From Merdiplasma sp045118075 (GTDB lineage: Bacteria; Bacillota; Clostridia; Lachnospirales; Lachnospiraceae): a DNA stretch of 47,177 bases. Under the pieces are notes generated by a model. That model ran no database searches and was not told the DNA's origin. It worked only from the letters and a program-made list of their open reading frames with translations. The translations under genes were made by a program, and so were the position numbers. The stretch covers positions 1 through 47,177 of the forward strand of contig JBGUOI010000155.1 in assembly GCA_045118075.1 (NCBI GenBank). The letters are read 5' to 3'. Of the stretch, positions 1 through 8,538 are shown one piece after another (position 1 is the first letter of the stretch; every line of letters begins with the position of its first letter).

Positions 1-554
1 AGGACCGGGACGTCGTCTTTTTCGGTAACTTCCAGTAAATAACCGCATCCGCAGGGACGCTGCCAGCGCCAGTATTCCCTCTCCGGCACCCCGTATTTCC
101 CGAGCAGGGCCATCTGCGTCCCGCCGTGGGCAACGATCACTGTCTTTTCACTTCCGGCTTCGCGTTCCTTTTCCAGAATCTCCCTGAAAGCTTCGCAGAC
201 ACGATTTTCATATTCCGGGCGGTCCTCCCCGCCCGGGCATCGGCCAAGGCACCCTCCGTCGACCCAGGCCCGGTATGCTCTGTCCGATTCCATCTCCTGC
301 CAGGTACGCCCTTCGAAAGCCCCGAAATTCATCTCCTCAAGGCCTTTTACCGGAATCAGTTCCGCTCCGGGAAACAGGATGGCCGCCGTAGCAGAAGAAC
401 GCCTGAGCGGGCTGACATAGACCCGGCTGATCTTTTCTTCCGATGCACAAAGCTGTGACTTACCGGCCTCCGACAGGGGAATATCGCTTATTCCCTGATA
501 GCGGCCCTGTTCGGACCAGGCTGTTTTCCCGTGCCGGATCAGTTCGACCTGCAT
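1..554 (-). CDS. cobC: Alpha-ribazole phosphatase-like histidine phosphatase (3' end beyond window)
   Basis: Histidine phosphatase superfamily protein. In the nucleotide-loop branch of cobalamin synthesis, CobC removes the phosphate from alpha-ribazole 5'-phosphate or adenosylcobalamin phosphate. The sequence shows the N-terminal catalytic RHG motif (His8) followed by a conserved KTxW stretch, the SPLRR motif of the second arginine, and the later VAHGG motif that holds the second catalytic His. About 184 residues are visible of a usual 190-210, and the gene runs off the left edge. Two ATGs lie six bases apart. I chose the downstream one because its GGGAG ribosome site has normal spacing (7 bases), while it almost touches the first ATG. 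It overlaps the end of the mini-CobU gene by 16 bases. The phosphatase fold is certain; the substrate rests on operon context. Confidence 0.85.
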   Translation of the reverse strand, partial: MQVELIRHGKTAWSEQGRYQGISDIPLSEAGKSQLCASEEKISRVYVSPLRRSSATAAILFPGAELIPVKGLEEMNFGAFEGRTWQEMESDRAYRAWVDGGCLGRCPGGEDRPEYENRVCEAFREILEKEREAGSEKTVIVAHGGTQMALLGKYGVPEREYWRWQRPCGCGYLLEVTEKDDVPV

Positions 555-886
555 GGCCATTCTCCCTTCAGCAGCTGCGGTATGCCGCAGCAGACGCGGA
601 TAACGGTATCCGCTTCCTTCGCAAGCAGGCAGGAGAGCCTTCCTGCTGCCTCCCGCTTATCTCTGTCTTCTCTCTGGATGGGAACGATCCCGCATCCCGT
701 CTCGGACGCGGTCACCACTTCATACCCCGACAGCTTAGCGGCCAGCTCCTCTAACGATGTCCCGCAGCCGGCCAGTTCCTGGACTTCAACGGCAGCGCGC
801 TGCTCAAGATCGCTCTCGGTCCATCCCAGGAGCGTACAGATACAGGTCCTTTTTCCCGAAAACATCGGGCCCGTTACAAAGATCAT
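539..886 (-). CDS. Miniature CobU-like P-loop protein
   Basis: A 115-residue protein that looks like a shortened adenosylcobinamide kinase/guanylyltransferase. It has a P-loop near the N-terminus (GPMFSGK, residues 6-12). Its C-terminal half carries CobU-type sequence: GCGIVPI, then an R/D-rich stretch, GRL, and GIPQLLKG. The central part that in CobU contains the guanylylated histidine (the HR..R motif) is absent. The start is the ATG whose TGA-overlapping context (ATGA with cobS) and GGAGG site 7 bases upstream fit. A longer reading from further upstream would run into cobS. It sits between cobS and cobC in the cobalamin operon, so a role in the nucleotide loop or in assisting the full-length CobU nearby is plausible but unproven. 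It could be a kinase-only remnant. Confidence 0.75.
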   Translation of the reverse strand: MIFVTGPMFSGKRTCICTLLGWTESDLEQRAAVEVQELAGCGTSLEELAAKLSGYEVVTASETGCGIVPIQREDRDKREAAGRLSCLLAKEADTVIRVCCGIPQLLKGEWPCRSN

Positions 887-1644
887 CTCAGTCCCTCCGC
901 CAGCTGACCCACATACAGGGCGATCAGCATCCAAAGCTGCGCTGTCTCAACAAACCATCCGGCCAGGTCTCCGGAGAGACCGCCAAATTGCTTAATCAGC
1001 ACAAAACGATACCACAAAAACACTACAAGCGCTGCCGCGACCATCCAGATGCCGCCGCTTAAACCCATGAACACAGCGCAGGCTGCCGACAGGAGCACGC
1101 TGAAAACAAGCACCCGGCTTCGGCTGGCCGTATCCGCAAACGTACGGGCCAGCCCCTCTCCGGGAGCGATCGGAAAAGATGCCACCGCCGCAGCAGACAG
1201 GCTCCTGCTGAGCACATACGAGGCACCGACGGCTGCAAACCGCTTTTCAGGCAGTACCAGCCAGATCACAAACAAAGCCATGAAATGCATGATCAGGCGG
1301 ATCACCGCAAAAGACCCGATGTGGGGGTCTTTGAGGATTTGCCGCTTTTTTTCCGGCGCGGCCCGGCTTGCAAGCGCATCATAGGTATCACAAAGGCCGT
1401 CCATATGGATCCCGCCGGAGATCAGCACCGGCAGCAGACAAAGCCCCAGCGCCGTCACGGCAGGAGGAAGCGCAAGATGCGTACATAAGGCTCCCCATCC
1501 TGCCAAAGCCGCACCGATCAGCACGCCGACCAGAGGAAAAGCGCACAGCATATAGCGCATATTCTTTTCATTCCATTCAAACTGCAGCACCGGAACAGCG
1601 CTGAACATGGAAAAAGCAATGGCGATCGTTTTCAGCAGCTGCAT
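883..1644 (-). CDS. cobS: Adenosylcobinamide-GDP ribazoletransferase (cobalamin synthase)
   Basis: CobS joins adenosylcobinamide-GDP to alpha-ribazole (or its phosphate) at the inner membrane, the last assembly step of cobalamin. The 253-residue length is normal. The N-terminus MQLLKTIAIAFSMFSAVPV is typical, and the middle carries the GGIHMDGLCDTYDA motif with the acidic residues expected to bind Mg2+. Several hydrophobic segments (roughly residues 35-60, 110-135, 175-210, 230-250) mark a polytopic membrane protein. The start has an AAGGAG site. The gene overlaps the end of cobU by 13 bases, and its stop overlaps the start of the mini-CobU gene. Confidence 0.95.
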   Translation of the reverse strand: MQLLKTIAIAFSMFSAVPVLQFEWNEKNMRYMLCAFPLVGVLIGAALAGWGALCTHLALPPAVTALGLCLLPVLISGGIHMDGLCDTYDALASRAAPEKKRQILKDPHIGSFAVIRLIMHFMALFVIWLVLPEKRFAAVGASYVLSRSLSAAAVASFPIAPGEGLARTFADTASRSRVLVFSVLLSAACAVFMGLSGGIWMVAAALVVFLWYRFVLIKQFGGLSGDLAGWFVETAQLWMLIALYVGQLAEGLR

Positions 1645-2180
1645 CCTTTCTCCTTTCCGACACCGGTCCTGCCGCGCTCATCTTTTAACACATTGGGAAC
1701 GCCGCACACGATCTCGCATACGTAATCAGCCCTTGCGGCGAGCAGGCAGGTGATCCGGCCCAGTTCCCGCATGTAGCGGAGCGTTTCTTCTCCGTATAAA
1801 CAGCCTCCCGAGAAGACCTCATTGGCGACGACGGTCAGGCTTGAACAGCGGGAAAGCAGGTGATCGATCCCACGGATGACCGCATCAGGACCGCCGCCGG
1901 AGGGCATAAACATCTCATTGGCGGTCAGGGTCCCCAGGCACTCTAGCAGCACGTTGGAATCCGCCGGCAGGTCCAGCTCTTCAAGACAGACCGTTTTCTC
2001 GATGGTCTCGAACCGCTTTCCTTCTCTACTATTTCGATGTTTTTCGATACGTTCCAGGCTCTCTGCTCCGGATCTTTCCATCGCGGCCAGATAAATGCGC
2101 CTGCCCGGCAGACCCGTGACCAGGTCCTCGGCAAAAGCACTTTTTCCGCTGGTCGATCCGCCCGTGATCAGTGAAAACAT
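1632..2180 (-). CDS. cobU: Adenosylcobinamide kinase / adenosylcobinamide-phosphate guanylyltransferase
   Basis: Bifunctional CobU phosphorylates adenosylcobinamide and then transfers GMP to it, activating the corrinoid for CobS. At 182 residues it is full length. The P-loop GGSTSGKS lies at residues 7-14. The HRNSR motif (His48) matches the histidine that is transiently guanylylated. VANEV and the C-terminal CGVPNVLK region are also recognisable, although the stretch after VANEV (FSGGCLYG) departs from the usual GIVP form. That form is better kept in the small paralogue on the other side of cobS. GAGGG precedes the ATG. Cytoplasmic; part of the riboswitch-controlled cobalamin operon. Confidence 0.93.
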   Translation of the reverse strand: MFSLITGGSTSGKSAFAEDLVTGLPGRRIYLAAMERSGAESLERIEKHRNSREGKRFETIEKTVCLEELDLPADSNVLLECLGTLTANEMFMPSGGGPDAVIRGIDHLLSRCSSLTVVANEVFSGGCLYGEETLRYMRELGRITCLLAARADYVCEIVCGVPNVLKDERGRTGVGKEKGCSC

Positions 2181-2196
2181 GGTTATCCCTCATTTA

Positions 2197-3261
2197 TTAA
2201 TTCAGTTTCCGGTAGGCTTCGATTCCCAGTTTCCCAAAGGTGTGGCCGCTGCTGTACAAGGCTAAGGCAGCGTCAAGCAAAGGCAGAGTCATTAAAGCTC
2301 CGCCGCCCTCTCCCAGTCTTATCATCGCCCGGACCGGAGCTTCCAGCCCGATTTTCTCCAGCAGCATGGCTGCAGCCGGCTCCGCAGAGACATGGCTTGC
2401 CAGCAGGTGATCTTTGACCGACGGACATAAAGTGACCGCAAGAGCCGCCGCAGTAAGGGTGATCACCCCGTCAAGCAGAACGGGAATCCGGTAAAAAGCC
2501 CCCCCAAGGCATAGTCCTGTCAGGGCGGCGATATCGGCGCCGCCTGTTTTAGAGAGGATATCGATCGGGTCATTTCTGTCCGGGCGGTGAAAGGCCAGGG
2601 CGGTTTCGATCGCCCGGATCTTCCTTTCAAATCCTTCCGTATCAAGTCCGGCACCCCTCCCGGCCATGGCTGCCGGTTCCTTTCCAAGCAAAGCGCAGGC
2701 CGCAGCCGCAGAGGTCGTCGTATTTCCGATCCCCATCTCCCCGGCCAGCAAAAACCGGCATCCTTTTTCCTTCTGTTCCCCGACAAGGCGGATTCCGGTC
2801 TCTACCGCTGTCAGCGTCTCTTCCCGCGTCATTGCCCTTTCGCAGGTGATATCACCGGTTCCGCGCCGCACACACCGGTCATCCAGGCCTGCAAATGGCG
2901 GATGTTCCATCATGCCGATATCCACTGCAAGAACGCGGCAGCAAACCTGTCTGGCCAGGATGTTCGCCGTGGAAGTGCCCTCTGAGAGAGCTTTGGCTAC
3001 CGCTGCCGTGACCGTGTGGTCTGACTGGGAGACCCCTCTTTTTACCACCCCGTTATCGGCGCAGAAAACGACCAGGCACCGCTCATCGAGGCTTATCTTT
3101 TCCGTGCCGGCCGAGCCGGCGATCCGGACGATCATATCCTCGACCATCCCAAGGCTTCCGAGCGGTTTTGCCAGTGAGTCCCATTGCCGGCGCGCTCTTT
3201 CCATCGCTCCCGGATCGGCTCCTTCTATTCCGGCCAAAACCGTCTCAAGCATTCTGCTCAT
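2197..3261 (-). CDS. cobT: Nicotinate-nucleotide--dimethylbenzimidazole phosphoribosyltransferase
   Basis: CobT makes alpha-ribazole 5'-phosphate from nicotinate mononucleotide and a lower-ligand base, usually 5,6-dimethylbenzimidazole but often other benzimidazoles, purines or phenols in anaerobes. The 354-residue length matches the family. The catalytic glutamate is in the GEGGGA motif near residue 318. The FCADNGVV, GEMGIGNTTT and KTGGADIAA motifs of the family are all present. The start overlaps the cbiA stop as ATGA and is preceded by AAGGAGG. No dimethylbenzimidazole synthesis genes are visible here, so the natural lower ligand cannot be predicted. Confidence 0.95.
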   Translation of the reverse strand: MSRMLETVLAGIEGADPGAMERARRQWDSLAKPLGSLGMVEDMIVRIAGSAGTEKISLDERCLVVFCADNGVVKRGVSQSDHTVTAAVAKALSEGTSTANILARQVCCRVLAVDIGMMEHPPFAGLDDRCVRRGTGDITCERAMTREETLTAVETGIRLVGEQKEKGCRFLLAGEMGIGNTTTSAAAACALLGKEPAAMAGRGAGLDTEGFERKIRAIETALAFHRPDRNDPIDILSKTGGADIAALTGLCLGGAFYRIPVLLDGVITLTAAALAVTLCPSVKDHLLASHVSAEPAAAMLLEKIGLEAPVRAMIRLGEGGGALMTLPLLDAALALYSSGHTFGKLGIEAYRKLN

Positions 3262-4628
3262 GAAGACCTCCTTTTTTCGCCGTAAACATATGCCGCCTGT
3301 GCAAAGCGCTCGGCCAATGCCTTCTCACCGCCCAGGTGAAGGTGGGGAAACCCCGCGTACAGAGTCGGAGAAGTAAATGCGCATCTTCTGTGTTCGCCCC
3401 TGCTGCCGGACGCAGCCAGTGAGCTTCCGCAGTCGGTACTGTCCCAGTGGTGGAACTCATGAGCCGGGATGCGCTCCCCTTTGCGAAAGAGAAGGTCATC
3501 CTCTTTGGCCTCCAGGAAGCAGTAGCCGAAACGGACCAGCCTCCCGGCCCTGAAACCGTCACCGGGCAGGACGCCGGCCATCGGATATGTTTTCCCATCC
3601 GGATCCTCGAGCTGCCGCTGCAGATACAGAAAACCGCCGCACTCCGCGATGGTTGGCATGCCATCCCTTACGGCCCGTGCGATTTCCTCTTTCATGGCAG
3701 TGTTTTTGCTCAGCGCCTTGGCATACAGTTCGGGATACCCTCCGCCCAGATAAAGCCCCTGCGCGTCTGGCAGGTGCTCATCCCTGAGCGGGCTGAAAAA
3801 GACCAGGTCAGCACCGCACTTTTCCAATGCTTCCAGGCTCTCCTGATAGTAAAAGCAAAACGCTTCATCCCGCGCGACTGCGATCCGGCAGCGGCTCGAG
3901 GATGTTCCCGAACCGGATTGCCGTGCTGCGGCACTGCCAGATCTTTCCGCATCCTGTGCTTCTTCGGCCAAAGCGAAGATCTTCTCCGGGGCGCCGCTCT
4001 GCTCAAGAACAGCAGCTGCCGCGGCAAACCTCTCTTTCAGATTCGTGACCTCTTCCGCCGTCACGAGTCCCAGATGCCGGCTCTCAAACTTCATCTCCGG
4101 CATGGGAGGCAGAAAGCCCGTCACCGGAAGGCCGCATTCCCGCTCCAGGATCGGCTTCAGGTAATCAAAGAGTGTTTTTTTGCAGTCTGTCAGGAAGATT
4201 CCCCTGATCATATCCGGGGCGCGGAAAGTTTTAAGGCCGTTCACCATCGCCGCCATAGTCAGGGCTGCCCCGCCGGGGCGGATGCACAATAGGGCAGGGA
4301 TATTTTCCCTGGCCGCGATATCCCAGGCACTTCCCTGCGCCGTGCCTCCCAGGCCGTCAAACCAGCCCATCGCGCCTTCGATCACACCGATCTGTCCCGT
4401 TCCGGCTGCCAGGGTTTCATGCAGCGCCTTCTCCCCCTGCAGGACAAGGTCCAGGTTATGGGAGGGGACGCCGAGCACCTGCCGATGAAAAGAGGGGTCG
4501 ATATAATCCGGGCCGCATTTATACCCCTCGGGAAACAGCCCTTTCCTCATAAAAGCGCAGAGCAGCGCACCTGTGAGCACCGTCTTTCCGCTTCCGCTCC
4601 CGAAAGCGGTGATCATGATCCTTCTCAT
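3258..4628 (-). CDS. cbiA: Cobyrinate a,c-diamide synthase
   Basis: CbiA amidates the a and c side chains of cobyrinate, using glutamine and ATP. The 456-residue protein has an N-terminal dethiobiotin-synthetase-like ATPase domain (P-loop GSGSGKT, residues 10-16; KCGPDYIDP, residues 38-46). It also has a C-terminal class I glutamine amidotransferase domain with the nucleophilic cysteine in AECGGFLYL (Cys330) and a His-containing HLHLGG near the end. GLYLGGGYPE at about 291-300 is diagnostic for the CbiA/CobB family. A short acidic, Ser/Ala-rich linker (about 222-246) separates the domains. Start and stop both overlap their neighbours as ATGA. Confidence 0.96.
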   Translation of the reverse strand: MRRIMITAFGSGSGKTVLTGALLCAFMRKGLFPEGYKCGPDYIDPSFHRQVLGVPSHNLDLVLQGEKALHETLAAGTGQIGVIEGAMGWFDGLGGTAQGSAWDIAARENIPALLCIRPGGAALTMAAMVNGLKTFRAPDMIRGIFLTDCKKTLFDYLKPILERECGLPVTGFLPPMPEMKFESRHLGLVTAEEVTNLKERFAAAAAVLEQSGAPEKIFALAEEAQDAERSGSAAARQSGSGTSSSRCRIAVARDEAFCFYYQESLEALEKCGADLVFFSPLRDEHLPDAQGLYLGGGYPELYAKALSKNTAMKEEIARAVRDGMPTIAECGGFLYLQRQLEDPDGKTYPMAGVLPGDGFRAGRLVRFGYCFLEAKEDDLLFRKGERIPAHEFHHWDSTDCGSSLAASGSRGEHRRCAFTSPTLYAGFPHLHLGGEKALAERFAQAAYVYGEKRRSS

Positions 4629-5818
4629 GGCTTAGACCCGCCGATCAGATATACCGGATTGATAGCCGTCATCATCAGCGAATCACCGGCTTTCCGGGAT
4701 CTGGCCGCCTGCAGCTGGATGACCTGCGGTTCCATCCGGTGCCCCCGCATCCAGGAAACTGCTTTGTTTAAAGTCTCCAGCGTGATGGCGCTGACGCAGA
4801 TCCTTACTTCCGGATTTCTAACTGCTGCGGCGGAGAGGATCTCTTCAAGCGCTCCTCCGCTTCCTCCGACGAACAAGACATCGGGATCGGGAAGTTCCTC
4901 CAGGACCTGCGGCGCCTCACCGCAGATGATATTCATGTTCCACGCTCTGAAATGCTCCCGGTTTTTCTCCGCCAGAGTACAGGCCGCCTTATTTCTATCC
5001 ACCGCCCATGTCTCCCGCGACAGAAGAGCCAGCTCCACGCCCACGCTCCCCGAGCCGGTCCCCACATCCCAGCAGACCTCATCGGGAGCCGGGGAAAGCA
5101 GGGAAAGAATGACGGCGCGCACTTCTCTTTTTGTCATCGGGATATCCGTTCGCACAAACAATGAATCATCGATTCCGCCCGGCCGGCAAAGCGGCAGGTG
5201 ATGTTCCTGCGGTTCGATCAGCATCACATTCAGGGGAGAAAAAGTCTGCTGGGCCATCACAACCGCTTTTCCCTCACTGATCCGTTCTGTGCTCATTCCC
5301 AGGTTTTCCGCGACGGTCACTTTGATATCTCCAAGCCCGCGCATGGTCAGCTCGTCCAGGATCCCGACCGCCTGGTCACCGCTGCTCGTCAGCAGAAAGA
5401 CCGGCTTTCCCAGACTGATGGCCTTCAAAAGGTCCGGGGAAGCCCCGTGAGCGGAAAGCAGCGTCCAGTCCTGCCAGGCGGTCCCTTTTTTTGCGGCAAG
5501 AACCTGAAGAGAAGAGATGCCCGGAAGCACCCTCGCGCTGATCTGGTTTCGCTCAAGCCTCTCCATCAGCGGCGCCGCACCCGAATAAAAGCCGGTATCG
5601 CCGCCAAGGAGCACCGCGCATTCGTCACATCTGCTGTTTTTGATCAGCCGCACGATCTCCTCGGCCCTGAATGCCGTCTCTTTTTTTCCTTCAAATCCCT
5701 GCACCGCCGCCAGGAGGCGTTCCGATCCGATGATCAGCTGCGCCTTCTCAAGAATCTTTACCGCTTCCGGTATCAGCTGTGTGCCGGTCACGCCGGCTCC
5801 GATCAATGTCACTCTCAT
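4625..5818 (-). CDS. cbiET: Bifunctional cobalt-precorrin-7 C5-methyltransferase / precorrin-6B C15-methyltransferase (decarboxylating)
   Basis: A CbiE-CbiT fusion equivalent to CobL. It methylates C5 and C15 of the corrin ring and decarboxylates the acetate side chain at C12. Residues 1 to about 200 are a tetrapyrrole methylase of the CbiE type (VTLIGAG at the N-terminus, GGDTGFYSG in the middle). From about residue 205 the CbiT part follows, with the SAM-binding motif DVGTGSGSVGVE and a typical FVGGSGG motif. In many clostridia the two are separate; fusion is also common. It overlaps cbiJ and cbiA by four bases on each side, which indicates translational coupling. Confidence 0.95.
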   Translation of the reverse strand: MRVTLIGAGVTGTQLIPEAVKILEKAQLIIGSERLLAAVQGFEGKKETAFRAEEIVRLIKNSRCDECAVLLGGDTGFYSGAAPLMERLERNQISARVLPGISSLQVLAAKKGTAWQDWTLLSAHGASPDLLKAISLGKPVFLLTSSGDQAVGILDELTMRGLGDIKVTVAENLGMSTERISEGKAVVMAQQTFSPLNVMLIEPQEHHLPLCRPGGIDDSLFVRTDIPMTKREVRAVILSLLSPAPDEVCWDVGTGSGSVGVELALLSRETWAVDRNKAACTLAEKNREHFRAWNMNIICGEAPQVLEELPDPDVLFVGGSGGALEEILSAAAVRNPEVRICVSAITLETLNKAVSWMRGHRMEPQVIQLQAARSRKAGDSLMMTAINPVYLIGGSKP

Positions 5819-6579
5819 CTTTTCTCATCCTCCGCAGCCGATGTGCATGCCAGTTTCTTAAGCAGCTGCCGTACGCTGATCCCGCTCTCGCAGGGTCTCC
5901 GGATCAGGCAGACCTGCGTTTCCGTCTCCCCGGCCGCCTCAAGTTTATCCCGGAATCCTCCCTCATCGCCGCTCTCCTTGGTCACCAGATACCGGATATG
6001 ATACTGTTCCAGGATGGCCGCATTCATCCGGCTGCCAAAAGGTCCCTGCATCGCAATAATGTTCCTGTGCGGGATCTTCGCTCTCTCACACGCCTCCAGG
6101 CTTTCATGGCAGGGCAGGATCCTCACGTAAAGCCTTTCCGGGTCAATGGAAGCATAACAAGCCAGGTCCCGCGTCCCGGTCGTCAACAGGATGGGGCCTT
6201 CCTGCCCTGACAGCCATCCGGCCGCCCCGGCGGCTGTGTCGAAAAGACGGCACCGGCCTTCCAGTTCAGCCTCATCAGACGCCTCCCGGACGATTCTTTC
6301 CAGGGGCACGTTCTCATATTCACAGGCTGAGCGGATATTCCGGCTCACCTGACGCGCATACGGATGGGTGGCATCCACGCACAGGTCGTATCCTTTGACC
6401 AGGTCCCTGATCTCATCTTCTCCAAGAGTGCCGGTCAGGACGCTCAGTCCCGGTCTTTCGGGAAGCATCTCGGCGCCGAGCGGCGTCGCCACGCTCACGC
6501 TCACCTTATGACCTGCCTCCGCCAGGGCCGGGGCCAGTTCTCTGCCCTCCGTGGTGCCTCCAAATAACAGGATCTTCAT
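5815..6579 (-). CDS. cbiJ: Precorrin-6A / cobalt-precorrin-6A reductase
   Basis: CbiJ/CobK reduces the macrocycle of (cobalt-)precorrin-6A with a nicotinamide cofactor. The 254-residue length is normal. The N-terminal MKILLFGGTTEGREL and the later VDATHPYA and GTRDL motifs identify the family, as does the C-terminal VTKESGDEGGF. The ATG follows a GGAG site with 7-base spacing. This is the only gene in the cobalamin operon separated from its upstream neighbour by a substantial gap (225 bases), and that gap is filled by palindromic sequence. Expression therefore depends on transcription reading through the insert and on its own ribosome site rather than on coupling. Confidence 0.94.
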   Translation of the reverse strand: MKILLFGGTTEGRELAPALAEAGHKVSVSVATPLGAEMLPERPGLSVLTGTLGEDEIRDLVKGYDLCVDATHPYARQVSRNIRSACEYENVPLERIVREASDEAELEGRCRLFDTAAGAAGWLSGQEGPILLTTGTRDLACYASIDPERLYVRILPCHESLEACERAKIPHRNIIAMQGPFGSRMNAAILEQYHIRYLVTKESGDEGGFRDKLEAAGETETQVCLIRRPCESGISVRQLLKKLACTSAAEDEKR

Positions 6580-6590
6580 CTTGTCACTCC

Positions 6591-6653
6591 ATTGAGACTC
6601 CCACCTTCATAGGTGGTGAGTTTTAACAAATCATTCTTGGCGGGAGTCTCAAT
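6591..6653. repeat. Palindromic element, possibly an IS200/IS605-type end or non-autonomous derivative
   Basis: Two 15-base arms, ATTGAGACTCCCACC (6591-6605) and GGCGGGAGTCTCAAT (6639-6653), are inverted repeats with one mismatch. A second hairpin, CCACCT-TCAT-AGGTGG (6601-6616), overlaps the left arm, so the two stems are mutually exclusive. The central part is AT-rich. Alternating subterminal hairpins of this look resemble the ends of IS200/IS605 elements, but there is no transposase here and the assignment is from general resemblance only. The element lies just upstream of the cbiJ ribosome site. Confidence 0.55.
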
Positions 6654-6675
6654 CTCCCTCCAAGAAAAGCCTCCG

Positions 6676-6801
6676 GCGGATCGCGCGCGCACCGCATCCG
6701 CTAGCTCCCTGCGCACCGCGCACGAGATGGATCGCACCCGCGCTCAGAGGAATGGTGCTTCGCACCGAGCGCGGCGCGGCAAGAACGCCGGTGGCGTTCT
6801 T
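6676..6801. repeat. GC-rich palindrome cluster following the cbiGH stop
   Basis: Three nested or adjacent hairpins can be drawn. AAGAACGCC-GGT-GGCGTTCTT (6781-6801) is a perfect 9-base-pair stem that starts three bases after the cbiGH stop on the minus strand. GGTGC-TTC-GCACC (6754-6766) is enclosed by GCGCTC/GAGCGC (6740-6745 with 6767-6772). Further left, GCGCACCGC occurs twice in direct orientation. No U-run follows the hairpins on the minus strand, so they do not look like a simple terminator. They may stabilise the mRNA or be remnants of a dispersed repeat. Confidence 0.6.
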
Positions 6802-6804
6802 GAA

Positions 6805-8538
6805 TTATTTCTCCTCATACCCTCTTCGCGTGATCATGAATCCGTTTTTCAGGTACGTCCGCGAAGACCCGATAAAAACAGTGGTAAACATATCCGCCTG
6901 CTCACCGCCCAGCTTTTCAAGCGTCGTATACCGGAAAGCCTCTCCTTCCCGGCCGATGCTGCTCACCAGCGCGCAGACAGTTTCGGGGTCCATTTTTTCG
7001 AGCAGAATCCGGCTTGCCGCGGCGAGGTGGTCTTTCCGGGTTTTTGAAGCCGGGTTATACAGGCAGATGGCCAGATCGCCTTCTGCCGCTGCCCGAAGTC
7101 TCTTTTCAATGTCCTCCCACTTAGTCAGCCGGTCTGAAAGTGAGATCACGCAGAAATCATTCATCAGCGGGGCCCCGATCAGCGCCGCCCCGGAAACCGC
7201 CGCCGTTATCCCCGGGCATATCTTCACGGTAAGGTCATCTCTCCCGGCCGCCATCTCCAGCACCGGTCCGGCCATCCCGTAGATACCGGCATCCCCGCTG
7301 CAGACCATTGCGACCGTCCGGCCTTTCGCCGCCTCTTCGACCGCATAGCGGCACCGTTCCAGTTCCCGGGTCATGGGAGTCGTAAATGTCTCCTTTTCCG
7401 GGAAAAGTCTTTTTACCTGGTCCACATAAACGCCGTAGCCGCAGATAAGATCAGCTTTCCGAACAGCCTCCAGGGCATTCCCGGTCATATTCTGCTCATC
7501 TCCGGGGCCCAGCCCCACGATAAAAAGCGTTCCGGGGCCGGATTTCTTATCAGGCTGTCCCGGCCACGAGAGAGAACACGGTCTTTCCCCAAGCGCCATG
7601 GTGATCCCGTCCCGGGCTTCCTTCCCGGAAAGCAGCTCGCCGCCGGCGCATACGATGCTTCGTTCACAGACATTGTCCGTGCCCGTGACCTCTTTAACAA
7701 AATCAGAGGCGGAGAACTCTCCCTGCGCCGCCTGCAGCGCTTCGGCAGAGTATGTTTCAAAAGGAACATTCAGGCTTTCGGCAAGTGCCAGAATGCCGGA
7801 CTCATCTTTTTTAAGGTCGATCGAGCAGACCAGGCCGACCGCTTCGGGAAGGTATCCGGCCCGCTGCATAAATTCCTCAAAGAACCGGCGGATCTTTTCT
7901 TTTGGCGTGCCCCGCCGGCAGCCGATTCCGATCACCAGGCAGCGCGGCACCAGGTGCAAAGCAGCGCTGCCGGAGGGTATGGTACTGATCCGGATGGAGC
8001 ATGTTTCTTCGCTTCCCGGCTCAAGGCCGACCGGAATCTTTCCGCTTATCGGAACGTCACTGCAGAAAGTAACTGTCTCTCCCTCAAGCAGTGCGGCTGA
8101 GACCTTTTTGACCCCCGACAGATCCCGGATCAGCAGTCCCTGCTGTTTTGCCCAGGTATCTGCCGCAAAAACGCCGCGCACATCGGTCGCGGTCGTCAAA
8201 ACACACTGACCGCCCAGCAGATGAGCGATCTTACCGGCCAGCTCGTTGGCTCCTCCCAGATGACCGCTAAGTATGGGTACTGCAAAACGGCCGGCTTCAT
8301 CCACGACCACTACGGCGGGGTCCTCGCTCTTGCTTTTCAGATAAGGAGCCGCTGCGCGAACGGCGATCCCGGCTGCCCCGACAAAGACCAGGGCATCCGC
8401 ATTATCAAACTGCCGGCGGGTCCATTCGTCAAGAGACATTCCCTCACCGCACCGCCAGGGCTTTCCTCCAAGCTCATCGGCCATTCGCCGCGCAAGCTCC
8501 ATTCCCCTGTCCGTGAAAGCAGCGTATGCTGTATTCAT
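6805..8538 (-). CDS. cbiGH: Cobalt-precorrin-5A hydrolase / precorrin-3B C17-methyltransferase fusion
   Basis: Fusion of two steps of ring contraction: CbiH methylates C17 and forms the delta-lactone, and CbiG opens the lactone and releases acetaldehyde. Residues 1 to about 325 are CbiG, with VFVGAAGIAVRA (about 51-62), the SGHLGGAN motif (91-98) and the C-terminal LVIGIGCRRGTP segment (about 201-212). A short linker leads to the CbiH methylase from about residue 337 (FIVGLGPGD, then GYGVYVDQV and CSGDAGIYGMAGP). Both halves look intact. The start overlaps the cbiF stop as ATGA. Downstream coupling to cbiJ has been lost to the palindrome insert. Confidence 0.94.
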   Translation of the reverse strand: MNTAYAAFTDRGMELARRMADELGGKPWRCGEGMSLDEWTRRQFDNADALVFVGAAGIAVRAAAPYLKSKSEDPAVVVVDEAGRFAVPILSGHLGGANELAGKIAHLLGGQCVLTTATDVRGVFAADTWAKQQGLLIRDLSGVKKVSAALLEGETVTFCSDVPISGKIPVGLEPGSEETCSIRISTIPSGSAALHLVPRCLVIGIGCRRGTPKEKIRRFFEEFMQRAGYLPEAVGLVCSIDLKKDESGILALAESLNVPFETYSAEALQAAQGEFSASDFVKEVTGTDNVCERSIVCAGGELLSGKEARDGITMALGERPCSLSWPGQPDKKSGPGTLFIVGLGPGDEQNMTGNALEAVRKADLICGYGVYVDQVKRLFPEKETFTTPMTRELERCRYAVEEAAKGRTVAMVCSGDAGIYGMAGPVLEMAAGRDDLTVKICPGITAAVSGAALIGAPLMNDFCVISLSDRLTKWEDIEKRLRAAAEGDLAICLYNPASKTRKDHLAAASRILLEKMDPETVCALVSSIGREGEAFRYTTLEKLGGEQADMFTTVFIGSSRTYLKNGFMITRRGYEEK

